From: Tsukamurella tyrosinosolvens
GTDB taxonomy: Bacteria > Actinomycetota > Actinomycetes > Mycobacteriales > Mycobacteriaceae
Reading direction: 5' to 3'
Length of the DNA stretch: 64,000 nucleotides
Assembly (NCBI RefSeq): GCF_900104775.1
Contig: NZ_FNSA01000003.1
Location: 1,612,001-1,676,000, forward strand
Positions 44,750 through 53,829 of the stretch are shown piece by piece (the first letter of the stretch is position 1; the number at the start of each line of letters is the position of its first letter). The notes beneath the pieces are model-generated. The model was not told where the DNA came from. It saw only the letters and a list, made by a program, of their open reading frames with translations, and searched no databases. A program made the translations under genes and the position numbers.

Positions 44750-46326
44750 AGCGAGGCGCCCTTGGCGTCGCGCAGGTGCACCGTCAGCGCGCGGGTGCCG
44801 CCGTCGATGGTGACGTGCCCGAAGTGCTGGAATCCCTCGGCGGGGGAGACGTTCGCCTTGTCGGGGGCGTGCACGAACTCGTACTGCGCGCCGAAGGTCC
44901 CGTCGAGCGGGCTCTGCGGGAAGGCTCCGGCGTTGAGCGGTCCGGAGACGAACTCCCAGAACGGCGAGAAGTCCTGGAACGCCGCCTTGTCCGGGTGGTA
45001 CGAGATCGCCGCGGTGTAGTGCACGTCGGCGGTCAGGTAGACGACGTTCCTCACGTCCTTGGTGCGGGAGAGGATGCGCGAGAAGGCGATCTCGCGGCCC
45101 AGCGGCGCACCGTTGTCGCCCTGCGCGACCGCCTCCATCGACTTCGGGCCGCCGTCCTTGGGGTTCGTGGCGGCGTCGGGGACGACGATGCTCAGAGGCA
45201 GGTCGTTCGCGACCACCTTCCACACCGCCTTCGACGCGGTGAGGCCGTCGATGAGCCACTGGGTCTGCTTGTCGCCGAGGATGCCGGCGTCGTTGGACGT
45301 GGCCCACGCGTTGGGGTTCGGGTCCTTGTAGCTGCGCATGTCGAGCACGAAGACGTCGAGGAGCGGGCCGTAGGAGATCTTGCGGTACAGGCGCCCGTCG
45401 GCGGCCTCCGTGGGCTGCACCGGCTGCCACTCGCGCCACGCCTGGTAGGCGAAGTCCGCCAGCTTGTTCACGTCGGTCTCGGTGTAGCCCTTGCGGTTCT
45501 GCCCCGCCAGGCTCTCGCCGGGGAACCAGTTGTTGACCACCTCGTGGTCGTCCCACTGGATCAGCTGGGGCACGTTCGCCGCGAACCGCCGGTAGTGCTC
45601 GTCCGTGAGGTTGTAGGCGTAGTTGCCGCGGAACTGGTCGAGCGTCTGCGCGACCTGGTTCTTGGCCTCGGCCGTGACGTTCCGGTAGGTGTTGCCGTCG
45701 TTCTGCTTCTGCGTCTCCGGCACCGGGTTGTCGGCGTAGATCGCGTCGCCCGAGTGCAGGAAGAAGTCGGGCCGCGCGTCGGCGATGGCTCCCATGATCG
45801 CCATGCCGCCGTCGCGGTTGATGCCCCAGCCCTGGCCCACCACGTCGCCGGACCAGGCGAAGCTCACGTTCCCGTTCGCCGACGGTGCCGTCCGGAACGT
45901 GCCGGCCACGGGCTCGGACGTCGCGCCGTTCTCGCCCTCGAGGGTGACGCGATAGTGCACCGTCTGGCCGGGGTCGAGACCCGTGATGCGGAATCGGCCG
46001 GCACCGTCGGACGACGGGTCGAGCTGCGGCCCCTCGAAGCGGCGCGGGTTGCTGAAGGACTCCGACGAGGCGGTCTCGACGATCATCCGCGCGGGCGCGT
46101 CGGACCGGGCCCAGACCAGCGCGCCGTCGGTGCGGGGGTCGCCGGACGCGATGCCGTGCGTGAGCGACGGGCGGCCGCGGACGACGCCGGGCGACGAGGA
46201 CGCCGCCGCGCCGTCCGACGAGGAACCGCAGGCGGAGAGCAGCGAACCGGCGGGGATGAGCAGGGCGCCGGCAGTGCCGGCCTTGAGGAGCGAACGACGC
46301 GAGAACTGCGAATCACTGAGGGGCAT
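44722..46326 (-). CDS. phoD: PhoD-like alkaline phosphatase, Tat-exported lipoprotein
   Basis: The ATG at 46326 gives 534 residues. The N-terminus combines a twin-arginine motif (SRRSLLKAG) with a lipobox LLSACGSS, so it is probably a Tat-exported lipoprotein. An N-terminal Ig-like domain (SLTHGIASGDPRTDGALVWAR) precedes the metallophosphatase with WSGDVVG, FLHSGDAIYADN, QWDDHEVVNNW and LTADVHYTA, which bind Ca and Fe. PhoD removes phosphate from phosphodiesters and monoesters outside the cell. It diverges from an MHS transporter across 217 bp. Confidence 0.9.
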   Translation of the reverse strand: MPLSDSQFSRRSLLKAGTAGALLIPAGSLLSACGSSSDGAAASSSPGVVRGRPSLTHGIASGDPRTDGALVWARSDAPARMIVETASSESFSNPRRFEGPQLDPSSDGAGRFRITGLDPGQTVHYRVTLEGENGATSEPVAGTFRTAPSANGNVSFAWSGDVVGQGWGINRDGGMAIMGAIADARPDFFLHSGDAIYADNPVPETQKQNDGNTYRNVTAEAKNQVAQTLDQFRGNYAYNLTDEHYRRFAANVPQLIQWDDHEVVNNWFPGESLAGQNRKGYTETDVNKLADFAYQAWREWQPVQPTEAADGRLYRKISYGPLLDVFVLDMRSYKDPNPNAWATSNDAGILGDKQTQWLIDGLTASKAVWKVVANDLPLSIVVPDAATNPKDGGPKSMEAVAQGDNGAPLGREIAFSRILSRTKDVRNVVYLTADVHYTAAISYHPDKAAFQDFSPFWEFVSGPLNAGAFPQSPLDGTFGAQYEFVHAPDKANVSPAEGFQHFGHVTIDGGTRALTVHLRDAKGASLYAKELAPA

Positions 46327-46543
46327 TGCGGAAACGATGCCGCAGTCCGGTTCCCGGGCGGCGAACACGGGGTTACCAGCGAGGATGCCGGACAGTGTCC
46401 ACCAGGTGAACCGTCCACCCGAGAAGAGGTCGTTGACTCTGTTAACGTCGAACGCGCGGTAATCACACGTCCGGTGGGCCCAGCAGTGTCTAGCCACAGG
46501 CAAGCCCGGTCCGCACGGTGACCAACGCCAGGGGCTGATCTGC

Positions 46544-47959
46544 ATGCCTGATAACTCAAAAATGCCCTCCGTATCGTCCCCGCTCTCCGTGGCGGGACTG
46601 CAGGAGACCGAACAGCAGCGCAAGAGCAAGCTGCACAAGGCCATCGCGGCATCGGCGATGGGTAACTTCACCGAATGGTTCGACTACGGCGTCTACGCCG
46701 CGACCACCGCCTACCTGACGCAGGCGTTCTTCCCGGGGACTCTCGGCACCCTGGGCACGCTGCTCGGTTTCGCGGTGTCCTTCGCGCTGCGCCCGCTGGG
46801 CGGCTTCGTCTGGGGTCCGCTCGGCGACCGGCTGGGCCGGAAAGTGGTGCTGGCCACCACCATCCTGCTGATGGCCGGATCCACGGCGCTGATCGGCGTC
46901 CTGCCCACGCACGCCCAGGTGGGCGTCCTTGCGCCGGTGCTGCTCATCGGCCTGCGTGTCGTGCAGGGCTTCTCGACCGGCGGTGAGTACGGCGGCGCCG
47001 CGACCTTCATGGCCGAGTACTCCCCGGACAACAAGCGCGGCCGCTACGGCAGCTTCCTGGAGTTCGGCACCATGTGCGGCTTCGCCGGCGGCACCGCGTT
47101 CGTGCTGCTCCTGCAGCAGCTGCTCACGCGCGACGAGATGTACGACTGGGGCTGGCGCCTCCCGTTCTTCGTCGCCATCCCGCTGGGCTTCGTGGGCTGG
47201 TACCTGCGGCACCAGCTCGACGACACGCCCGTCTTCAACGAGATGGCCGACGAGCAGGAGAAGCAAGGCTCCGCGTGGGATCGCTTCACCTCGCTGATCC
47301 GCGACTACAAGCGCCCGATCCTCATCATGTTCGGCCTGGTCATCGCGCTGAACATCGCCAACTACACCCTCATCGCCTACATGCCCACCTACCTGCAGGG
47401 CTCGATCGGGATGACCGAGTCCGACTCGTCGATCCTGATGCTGATCGGCCAGGTGTTGATGGCGCTGTGCATCCCGTTCTTCGGCGCGCTCTCCGACCGC
47501 ACGGGGCGCAAGCCGATGTGGTGGTTCTCGCTGATCGGGCTGCTGGTGATGGCGTGGCCCATGTTCTGGCTGATGGGACAGGGATTCGGCTGGGCCATCC
47601 TCGGATTCGTGGTGCTCGGCCTGCTGTACATCCCGCAGTTGTCCACCATCACCGCGACCTTCCCCGCGATGTTCCCGACGCAGGTGCGCTATGCGGGCTT
47701 CGCGATCTCGTACAACGTGGCGACCGCCGCCTTCGGCGGTACCGCGCCGCTCGTGAACGACGCGGTGGTCGAGAACACCGGCTGGCTCCAGTTCCCGGCG
47801 TTCTACATGATGGGCGCCTGCGTGATCGGCCTCATCGCGCTGCCGTTCCTGCAGGAGACCAAGGGCTGCTCGATCCGCGGCACGGAGGTCCCCGGCCCGG
47901 ACACCGACGCCACGCGCCTCGCGCAGATCGAGGAGGCCCGGCTCGCCAAGGCGAGCTGA
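46544..47959 (+). CDS. MHS-family transporter (ProP-like)
   Basis: A 471-residue, 12-helix MFS carrier. ASAMGNFTEWFDYGVYAATTAYL is the ProP/MHS start, GPLGDRLGRKVVLA is motif A, and RVVQGFSTGGEYGGAATFMAEYSP marks helix 4. ProP relatives import proline, betaine or ectoine with protons during osmotic stress; the C-terminal coiled coil that senses osmolality in E. coli ProP is absent here (the tail is short, ending EEARLAKAS). With ectABC in the window an osmolyte substrate is attractive but unproven. Confidence 0.8.
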   Translation: MPDNSKMPSVSSPLSVAGLQETEQQRKSKLHKAIAASAMGNFTEWFDYGVYAATTAYLTQAFFPGTLGTLGTLLGFAVSFALRPLGGFVWGPLGDRLGRKVVLATTILLMAGSTALIGVLPTHAQVGVLAPVLLIGLRVVQGFSTGGEYGGAATFMAEYSPDNKRGRYGSFLEFGTMCGFAGGTAFVLLLQQLLTRDEMYDWGWRLPFFVAIPLGFVGWYLRHQLDDTPVFNEMADEQEKQGSAWDRFTSLIRDYKRPILIMFGLVIALNIANYTLIAYMPTYLQGSIGMTESDSSILMLIGQVLMALCIPFFGALSDRTGRKPMWWFSLIGLLVMAWPMFWLMGQGFGWAILGFVVLGLLYIPQLSTITATFPAMFPTQVRYAGFAISYNVATAAFGGTAPLVNDAVVENTGWLQFPAFYMMGACVIGLIALPFLQETKGCSIRGTEVPGPDTDATRLAQIEEARLAKAS

Positions 47960-47985
47960 GTCCGAGCGGTGACTACAGTGGTGCG

Positions 47986-48546
47986 GTGACCAGGATCATC
48001 GCCGGGGCGGCACGCGGGCGCAGGCTCGCGGTGCCGCCCCGCGGCACTCGGCCCACGTCGGATCGCGTCCGCGAGGCGCTGTTCAGCGCGCTGCAGTCGC
48101 GCCTCGACTTCGATGATCTGGCGGTCCTCGACCTCTACGCGGGGTCGGGGGCGCTCGGCTTCGAGGCGCTCTCCCGCGGCGCGGCGCGGGCGGTTCTCGT
48201 CGACGCCGACGCCAAGGCGGTCGCGGTGATCAACCAGAACGCGCGCGCCGTCGGGCTGCCGGGGGCGACCGCGCACCGTCGGGCGGCGCGGGCGTTCCTC
48301 GACCTCCCGGCCGAGCCGTACGACCTCGTCTTCCTGGACCCGCCCTACGACCTGCCGGCCGAGACCGTCGACGGTGACCTCGCCGCGCTGGCCGCCGGAT
48401 GGCTCGCGCCGGGCGCCCACGTCGTCGTGGAGCGCTCCGCGCGGACGCCTGCGGCCACTTGGCCCGAGGGCTTCGAGCTCGACCTGACGCGCGACTACGG
48501 GGAGACGCGGGTGGAGATCGCCGTCTGGCAGGATGACCGGGCATGA
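47986..48546 (+). CDS. rsmD: 16S rRNA (guanine(966)-N2)-methyltransferase RsmD
   Basis: 186 residues from GTG 47986. A class I SAM methyltransferase: RIIAGAARGRRLAVPP start, TRPTSDRVREALFSAL, SAM loop YAGSGALG at 51-58 and the catalytic DPPY at 118-121. It methylates G966 of 16S rRNA during 30S assembly. Its stop overlaps the coaD start by four bases, the common rsmD-coaD pairing. Confidence 0.94.
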   Translation: MTRIIAGAARGRRLAVPPRGTRPTSDRVREALFSALQSRLDFDDLAVLDLYAGSGALGFEALSRGAARAVLVDADAKAVAVINQNARAVGLPGATAHRRAARAFLDLPAEPYDLVFLDPPYDLPAETVDGDLAALAAGWLAPGAHVVVERSARTPAATWPEGFELDLTRDYGETRVEIAVWQDDRA

Positions 48547-49016
48547 GCAAGGCGTGCTGCCCCGGGTCGTTCGATCCCATGACCAACGGCCACCTGGACA
48601 TCTTCCGCCGCGCCGCGCGGATCTTCGACGAGCTGGTGATCACCGTCGTCGTGAACCCCAACAAGCAGGGCATGTTCTCCATCGACGAGCGGATCGCGCT
48701 GATCGAGGAGAACGTCGCGGACCTGCCCGGCGTCACCGTCGACAGGTGGACCGGCCTGCTCGTGGACTACGCCCGCCAGGAGGGCGTCGCCTGCATCCTC
48801 AAGGGCCTGCGCAACTCGACGGACTTCGACTACGAGCTGCCGATGGCCGGGATGAACATGCACCTCACCGACGTCGAGACCGCGTTCCTCACCACCGCGC
48901 CGCAGTACTCGTACGTGTCGAGCTCGCTGGTCAAGGAGGTCGCGAAGCTGGGCGGCGACGTCTCGGCGCTGATCCCGCCGAACGTGCAGACCGCGCTGAG
49001 CGCCAAGCTGTCGTGA
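48543..49016 (+). CDS. coaD: Phosphopantetheine adenylyltransferase
   Basis: A 157-residue nucleotidyltransferase with the T/HxGH motif TNGH at 14-17 in GSFDPMTNGHLDIF, then ILKGLRNSTDFDYELPMAGMN and YSYVSSSLVKEVAKLGGDV. It makes dephospho-CoA from 4'-phosphopantetheine and ATP, the penultimate step of CoA synthesis. It is coupled to rsmD; the following 131 bp separate it from sepIVA. Confidence 0.97.
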   Translation: MSKACCPGSFDPMTNGHLDIFRRAARIFDELVITVVVNPNKQGMFSIDERIALIEENVADLPGVTVDRWTGLLVDYARQEGVACILKGLRNSTDFDYELPMAGMNMHLTDVETAFLTTAPQYSYVSSSLVKEVAKLGGDVSALIPPNVQTALSAKLS

Positions 49017-49147
49017 CATCGGCCGAATTCAGGGGTACGAGGCCAGATCGGGCTTCGTAGGTCAGGAATCGGCTGATTTCACGATCGACTCGACACGCGG
49101 CGACGCCGTTACGGCGAAACACCGGTCCCACCCGTCACAATGGGTGT

Positions 49148-49939
49148 ATGTACCGCGTATTCGAAGCACTGGACGAGCTGGGCGCCATCCTGGAGGAGGC
49201 GCGCAGCGTCCCCATGACCGCCGGGTGCCTCGTGCCCCGCGGTGATGTGCTCGAGCTCCTCGACGACATCCGCGACGCCTTCCCGGCCGACCTCGACGAC
49301 GCGCAGGACGTGCTCGATCAGAAGGATCGCCTGATCAGCGAGGCGCGCACGCACTACGACACCACGGTGACGCAGGCGAACTCCGAGGCCGACGCCACCC
49401 TGTCCCGCTCCCGCGCCGAAGCCGACCGCCTCCTCGCGGACGCGAAGGCCCAGGCCGACCGCATGGTCGCCGAGGCCCATCAGCACGCCACCGGCCTGGT
49501 CGCCGAGGCTCGCGCCGAGGACGAGCGGATCCGCCGCGGCGCCCAGCGCGAGTACGAGGCCGTCACCGGCCGTGCCCGCGCCGAGGCCGAGCGCCTGGTC
49601 GCCGACGGCAACTCCGCGTACCAGCGGTCCGTCGCCGAGGGCATCGCGGAGCAGGAGCGCCTCGTCGCCGAGACCGAGGTCGTGGCCGCCGCGAAGGGCG
49701 AGTCGGACCGGATCATCGACGCGGCCCACGCCGAGTCGGACCGCCTGCGCGGGGAGTGCGACGTCTACGTCGACACCAAGCTCTCGCAGTTCGAGGAGGT
49801 GCTCGGTGCCACCATGCGGTCGGTGAACCGGGGTCGCCAGCAGCTGCGCACCGCCGCCGGCGTGCACGACTACAGCGATCACGGCGCCACCGACGGCTAC
49901 CTCGAGGAGTTCGCCGAGTCGCGGGTCGACGCGCGGTAG
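49148..49939 (+). CDS. sepIVA: DivIVA-like coiled-coil division protein SepIVA
   Basis: A 263-residue, almost entirely helical coiled-coil protein. It starts MYRVFEALDELGAILEEAR, nearly identical in pattern to mycobacterial SepIVA (Rv2927c / MSMEG_2416), and the position before yceD-rnc-mutM is conserved. The central 150 residues are Ala/Glu/Arg heptads (AEADRLLADAKAQADRMVAEA). SepIVA localises to the septum and intracellular membrane domain in mycobacteria and is needed for division and polar growth. The ATG is preceded by GGGTGT, so the ribosome site is weak. Confidence 0.9.
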   Translation: MYRVFEALDELGAILEEARSVPMTAGCLVPRGDVLELLDDIRDAFPADLDDAQDVLDQKDRLISEARTHYDTTVTQANSEADATLSRSRAEADRLLADAKAQADRMVAEAHQHATGLVAEARAEDERIRRGAQREYEAVTGRARAEAERLVADGNSAYQRSVAEGIAEQERLVAETEVVAAAKGESDRIIDAAHAESDRLRGECDVYVDTKLSQFEEVLGATMRSVNRGRQQLRTAAGVHDYSDHGATDGYLEEFAESRVDAR

Positions 49940-49950
49940 GCGGCTTGACG

Positions 49951-49956
49951 TACAAT
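49951..49956 (+). promoter_or_regulatory. Candidate -10 element for yceD-rnc-mutM
   Basis: TACAAT at 49951-49956 matches the actinobacterial TANNNT pattern and lies 41 bases before the GTG start of the DUF177 gene. No good -35 is placed 17 bases upstream; TTGACG abuts it instead. Confidence 0.3.
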
Positions 49957-49996
49957 CGGGTGTTTGGCTTGACCTGACGAGTTCCCGAGGATTGTT

Positions 49997-50575
49997 GTGA
50001 ACGAACCCAATGCCGCCGTGCGCCAGCCGGCCGGTAAGCCGTACGTACTCGACGTCCGTGCCTTCGGGCGACGGCCGGGCACCTCAGCGCAGGTGCACCG
50101 CACGGTGGCCGCGCCCGAGCGCATCGGCGTCGACCTGATCGGAATCGAGAACGGCGAGGAGGTCGACCTCGACCTCCAGGTGCAGGCGGTGTCCGAGGGC
50201 GTCCTCGTCACCGGCACCGTGAGCGCCAACACCGCCGGCCAGTGCGCCCGGTGCCTCGACCCCCTGTCGGGCGCCCTCAACGTCTTCCTGACGGAGCTGT
50301 ACGCGTACCCGGACAGCGAGACCGCGGCCACCACCGACGACGACGAGATGTACCGCATCGAGGACGACATGATCGACCTCGAGCAGGCGATCATTGACGC
50401 CGTCGGCATGGAGCTGGCCCTCGACCCGACGTGCTCCGACGACTGCCCGGGCCTGTGCCAGGGCTGCGGCGAGAAGCTGGCCGACCTGCCGGCCGACCAC
50501 CACCACGAGCAGATCGACCCCCGCTGGGCCGGACTCGCGAAGTTTGCCACCGAGGGCGAGGCCGACGGCAAGTGA
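49997..50575 (+). CDS. DUF177 / YceD family protein
   Basis: 192 residues from GTG 49997. YceD signature: [13 protein letters not shown] with the first Cys pair, then [16 protein letters not shown] and [12 protein letters not shown] near the end, a likely zinc site. In other bacteria YceD is linked to 23S rRNA and L32; here rpmF is absent and rnc follows directly with a four-base overlap, as in mycobacteria. A role in rRNA maturation together with RNase III is plausible. Confidence 0.9.
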   Translation: MNEPNAAVRQPAGKPYVLDVRAFGRRPGTSAQVHRTVAAPERIGVDLIGIENGEEVDLDLQVQAVSEGVLVTGTVSANTAGQCARCLDPLSGALNVFLTELYAYPDSETAATTDDDEMYRIEDDMIDLEQAIIDAVGMELALDPTCSDDCPGLCQGCGEKLADLPADHHHEQIDPRWAGLAKFATEGEADGK

Positions 50576-51366
50576 GCAAGCGCCTTCCCGCGCCGCCCGC
50601 CACGGACCGCGCCCCGCTGCTGGAAGCCCTGGGCGTCGGTCTCGACGACGAGCTGCTCACCCTGGCGCTGACGCACCGCTCCTACGCCTACGAGGCCGGC
50701 GGGCTGCCCACCAACGAGCGGCTCGAGTTCCTCGGCGACAGCGTGCTCGGCATCTCGGTGACCGAGTGGCTCTACACGACGCACCCGGACAAGCCCGAGG
50801 GCGAGCTCGCGAAGATCCGCGCCAGCGTCGTCAACATGCACGCTCTCGCGCGCGTCGCGCGCGGGTTGGGAGAGGGCGGTCTCGGCGCGCACCTCTACCT
50901 GGGGCGCGGCGAGGAGCTCACCGGCGGCCGCGACAAGGACTCGATCCTCGCCGACGGCATGGAGGCCCTGCTCGGGGCGGTGCACATCGAGCACGGCATC
51001 GACACCGCCCGCGAGGTGGTCCTGCGGCTGTTCCTGCCCCTGCTGACGGCCTCGTCGTCGATGGGCGCCGGGCTCGATTGGAAGACGTCGTTGCAGGAGC
51101 TCGCCGCCGAGCGGGACCTCGGCGCGCCGGCGTACCGCATCACGTCGACGGGGCCGGACCACGACAAGGAGTTCACCGCCGTGGCGGTGGTCGACGAGAA
51201 CGATCTCGGCGAGGGCGTGGGCCGCACCAAGAAGGAGGCCGAGCAGAAGGCCGCCGCTGCCGCGTGGAAGTCGTTGGACGTGAACGACTCCGAGACTTCA
51301 GACGATGACGCAGCGGCGGTCGACGCGGCGGCGAGCGACGCCGAGCAGGCGCCCGAGTCGGCCTGA
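50572..51366 (+). CDS. rnc: Ribonuclease III
   Basis: The GTG at 50572 overlaps the previous stop, giving 264 residues. The RNase III signature [13 protein letters not shown] is at 48-60, with the second catalytic acid region [15 protein letters not shown] dsRBD follows ([15 protein letters not shown] ... [16 protein letters not shown]) and an acidic Ala/Asp tail ends the protein. It cuts double-stranded RNA in rRNA precursors and mRNAs. mutM starts on the last base of its stop. Confidence 0.96.
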   Translation: MSKRLPAPPATDRAPLLEALGVGLDDELLTLALTHRSYAYEAGGLPTNERLEFLGDSVLGISVTEWLYTTHPDKPEGELAKIRASVVNMHALARVARGLGEGGLGAHLYLGRGEELTGGRDKDSILADGMEALLGAVHIEHGIDTAREVVLRLFLPLLTASSSMGAGLDWKTSLQELAAERDLGAPAYRITSTGPDHDKEFTAVAVVDENDLGEGVGRTKKEAEQKAAAAAWKSLDVNDSETSDDDAAAVDAAASDAEQAPESA

Positions 51367-52226
51367 TGCCCGAGCTGCCCGAGGTCGAGGTCGTCCGGCG
51401 GGGCCTCTTCGATCACCTGGTGGGTCGCGGCGTCACCTCCGTGGAGGTCCTGCACCCCCGCGCCGCCCGGCGCCACGCCGCCGGCGAGGCGGACATGATC
51501 GGCCAGATCACCGGCGCCGACGTCGAATCCGCGGAGCGGCGCGGCAAATTCCTGTGGCTACCTCTCGCGCGTGGCGGCGCCTCCGCCGACGCCGCGATCG
51601 TCGTGCACCTCGGCATGAGCGGGCAGATGCTCGTCGGGCCGGGCGACGACCGGCACCTGCGCATCCGGGCCGGGCTGTCCGACGGTGCCGTGCTCCGGTT
51701 CGTCGACCAACGCACCTTCGGCGGCTGGGCCGTGGACCCGCTGGAGGAGGTCGCCGGCACGCTCGTGCCCGCGTCCGTCGCGCACATCGCCAGGGATCCG
51801 CTGGATCCGCTGTTCGACCGCGACGCCGTGGTCGCGCGGATGAAGCGCAAGGACACCGAGGTTAAGCGGGTGTTGCTGGATCAGACCGTGATCTCCGGCG
51901 TGGGCAACATCTACGCCGACGAGGCCCTGTGGCGCTCCGGCGTCCACGGCCGTCGTCGCGCCTCCGCCCTCACCAAGCCCGCTCTCGGCCGGCTCATCGA
52001 CGACGCCACCGATGTGATGCGGCAGGCCCTGGACCTGGGCGGCACCAGCTTCGACTCGCTGTACGTCAACGTCAACGGCCAGTCCGGCTACTTCTCCCGC
52101 AGCCTCGACGCCTACGGCCGCGACGGCGAGCCGTGCCGCCGGTGCGGCACCATCATGCGGCGCGAGTCCTTCATGAACCGCGGCTCGCACTTCTGTCCGA
52201 GCTGCCAGACGGTGCCGCGCCGCTGA
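51366..52226 (+). CDS. mutM: Formamidopyrimidine-DNA glycosylase
   Basis: A 286-residue Fpg/MutM enzyme. After Met removal Pro is the N-terminal nucleophile ([13 protein letters not shown]). [10 protein letters not shown] carries the conserved Lys, [17 protein letters not shown] is the H2TH region, and the C-terminal zinc finger is [13 protein letters not shown] with CPSCQ. It removes 8-oxoguanine and nicks the abasic site. It ends the yceD-rnc-mutM operon and meets a minus-strand accessory cluster. Confidence 0.96.
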   Translation: MPELPEVEVVRRGLFDHLVGRGVTSVEVLHPRAARRHAAGEADMIGQITGADVESAERRGKFLWLPLARGGASADAAIVVHLGMSGQMLVGPGDDRHLRIRAGLSDGAVLRFVDQRTFGGWAVDPLEEVAGTLVPASVAHIARDPLDPLFDRDAVVARMKRKDTEVKRVLLDQTVISGVGNIYADEALWRSGVHGRRRASALTKPALGRLIDDATDVMRQALDLGGTSFDSLYVNVNGQSGYFSRSLDAYGRDGEPCRRCGTIMRRESFMNRGSHFCPSCQTVPRR

Positions 52227-52252
52227 CCGGTGGAGCCACCCGCCCGCGCGAC

Positions 52253-52792
52253 TCAGGGGCTGGTGGGCCACACGCCGTTCGTAGGCTCCGACGCACCGCT
52301 AGGTGGGGGAGCCGCGTTCGCTCGTTGTTCTCGTGTGAGCCGCAGCGGCCACACTCCGCGGAAGATCTCCACGAACAGCGCCACGACGATCACCCACGTG
52401 AGAACGGTGCGTCCGACCGTCGAAGGGGGAAATACGACGGCTGCGAGATACGCGAGCCCGAATCCGATCGCGCAGATGGAGGCGACACGCAGCCACATCC
52501 TCGTCATGATGCGTCGGTATTCCGGCAGGTGGGCCGACCAGTAATCGCGGTACTCCCGCCTTCGGAACGAAGGTCGCCACAGGGACAAGAGAACGAGGAT
52601 CATGCCGAACCCGAGTGCGATCGCGGCCGACACGAGTTGATTCTCGACGAACGCGCTGCGCGACATCCACGTCGAGACGCGGCCTCCCGAGTACGTCCGC
52701 GGATACGGATCAGGCCCGGCAACGTAGGTCAACCCGAGCGTCGCTACGTAGAACCCCACCGCGCCGATGAACAGCCCCCACTGTTTCTGCAT
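52253..52792 (-). CDS. Small membrane protein with DUF1648-like N-terminus (paralogue 1)
   Basis: A 179-residue protein with four hydrophobic segments. Near the N-terminus GPDPYPRTYSGGRVSTW aligns with GPDPFPTHWG and GPDPFPTHFG of two neighbouring genes, the DUF1648 pattern found in SdpI-type immunity proteins and other membrane regulators. It is the most diverged of the three; the central part RRREYRDYWSAHLPEYRRIM matches RDYWLAPEHR of paralogue 3. Function unknown. It converges on mutM. Confidence 0.6.
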   Translation of the reverse strand: MQKQWGLFIGAVGFYVATLGLTYVAGPDPYPRTYSGGRVSTWMSRSAFVENQLVSAAIALGFGMILVLLSLWRPSFRRREYRDYWSAHLPEYRRIMTRMWLRVASICAIGFGLAYLAAVVFPPSTVGRTVLTWVIVVALFVEIFRGVWPLRLTREQRANAAPPPSGASEPTNGVWPTSP

Positions 52793-52900
52793 GCGGTCAC
52801 GCTACGAACTGCCCGCGGAGTCCGTGAGTCCTCCACGCGTAGTGCGGGATTGTTCACAATCGCCATGCGCACGGAACCGATCCGGCGCGTGGTGCGTCGG

Positions 52901-53323
52901 TCAGTTGATGATCTCGCCGCGATCGGCGGGCGCTTTGGAGACGATCGTGTCGCGCCACATCTGCAGGGCCTCGGGAGTCAGCCGGGTCCAGTCGGTCACC
53001 TCGGCCACGACGCGGAGCGGCTCGGTGCTGCGGTACGAGCGGGTGGGGTTGCCGGGGAACTTCTTGTCGGTGACGTTGGGATCGTCCTCGAAGGCGCCGG
53101 TGGGCTCGACCTCGTAGACGTGCGGGGCGGCACCGTCGGACTTGAGCTCGGAGGCGAGCTCCGCGGCGAGCCCGGCACCGTCGCGCAGGGCCGTGAAGTA
53201 GATGTGGTTCATCACCACGTCGGGGCGGTAGTTCGAGACGAAGCCCGCGCTGAGCAGGTCGCCGGGCTGGAGATCGGCGGTGGTCCCGTGGAAGAAGGGG
53301 CCGGTTTCCGTGGAGGCGCTCAT
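52901..53323 (-). CDS. arr: Rifamycin ADP-ribosyltransferase Arr
   Basis: A 140-residue protein closely matching Mycobacterium smegmatis Arr: FFHGTTADLQPGDLL with His12, VMNHIYFTA with Tyr42, and GAFEDDPNVTDKKFPGNPT with Asp81, then RSYRSTEPLRVVAEVTDW. Arr transfers ADP-ribose from NAD+ to the ansa-chain hydroxyl at C23 of rifamycins and inactivates them; it is cytoplasmic. All three key residues are present. The ATG overlaps the stop of the upstream DUF1648-type gene by four bases, so arr is translationally coupled to a membrane-protein gene. Confidence 0.93.
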   Translation of the reverse strand: MSASTETGPFFHGTTADLQPGDLLSAGFVSNYRPDVVMNHIYFTALRDGAGLAAELASELKSDGAAPHVYEVEPTGAFEDDPNVTDKKFPGNPTRSYRSTEPLRVVAEVTDWTRLTPEALQMWRDTIVSKAPADRGEIIN

Positions 53324-53820
53324 GCGGCCAGGTTATCCGCCGGCGGCCGGACCAGCCGCCACAACAGGTGACCGCTGCTCACGGCGATGACCGCGAGGAC
53401 GGCCCAGATACCGACGCCGAGAATCGGACTCCCCTCGGGACTGACGATGGCGCCGGTTACCGACACGGCCAGAAGGAGGAGCACCGCAGTCCCGACCGTG
53501 AGCAGGTACCGCTGCAGGAGGGCGTCGAAGCCGGGGCGATGCGTGGGGTCGAGCCAGTACGCGCGGGCCGTGGGCGGGAGGTTGATGAGGGCGTCCGGGA
53601 TCGCGGACGTGCAGGCGGCGAGGACGCCGAACAGCGCCCCGAGGGCCGCTGCAGAGACGGCCAAGATGCCGACTGCCGAACCACGGGGACTCCAGGAGTC
53701 AGCCGTCCCGCCGGCGCCCCAGTGGGTGGGGAAGGGATCGGGGCCGGACGTCGCGGCCCAGGCGAGCGAGGCGCCGCAGAGCAGGACCGCGGCGAGGAAG
53801 ATCCACCATCGAGGTCGCAT
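53320..53820 (-). CDS. Small DUF1648-type membrane protein (paralogue 2), upstream of arr
   Basis: A 166-residue protein with four hydrophobic segments. It starts MRPRWWIFLAAVLLCGASLA then GPDPFPTHWGAGGTADSW, the DUF1648 motif with proline and His. PPTARAYWLDPTHRPGFDALL parallels paralogue 3. It is clearly a sister of the next gene (MRVRWWSFLG). It lies nine bases after that gene and overlaps arr by four bases. Whether it affects rifamycin entry or is just a hitchhiker is unknown. Confidence 0.7.
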   Translation of the reverse strand: MRPRWWIFLAAVLLCGASLAWAATSGPDPFPTHWGAGGTADSWSPRGSAVGILAVSAAALGALFGVLAACTSAIPDALINLPPTARAYWLDPTHRPGFDALLQRYLLTVGTAVLLLLAVSVTGAIVSPEGSPILGVGIWAVLAVIAVSSGHLLWRLVRPPADNLAA

Positions 53821-53829
53821 GCGGAAACG

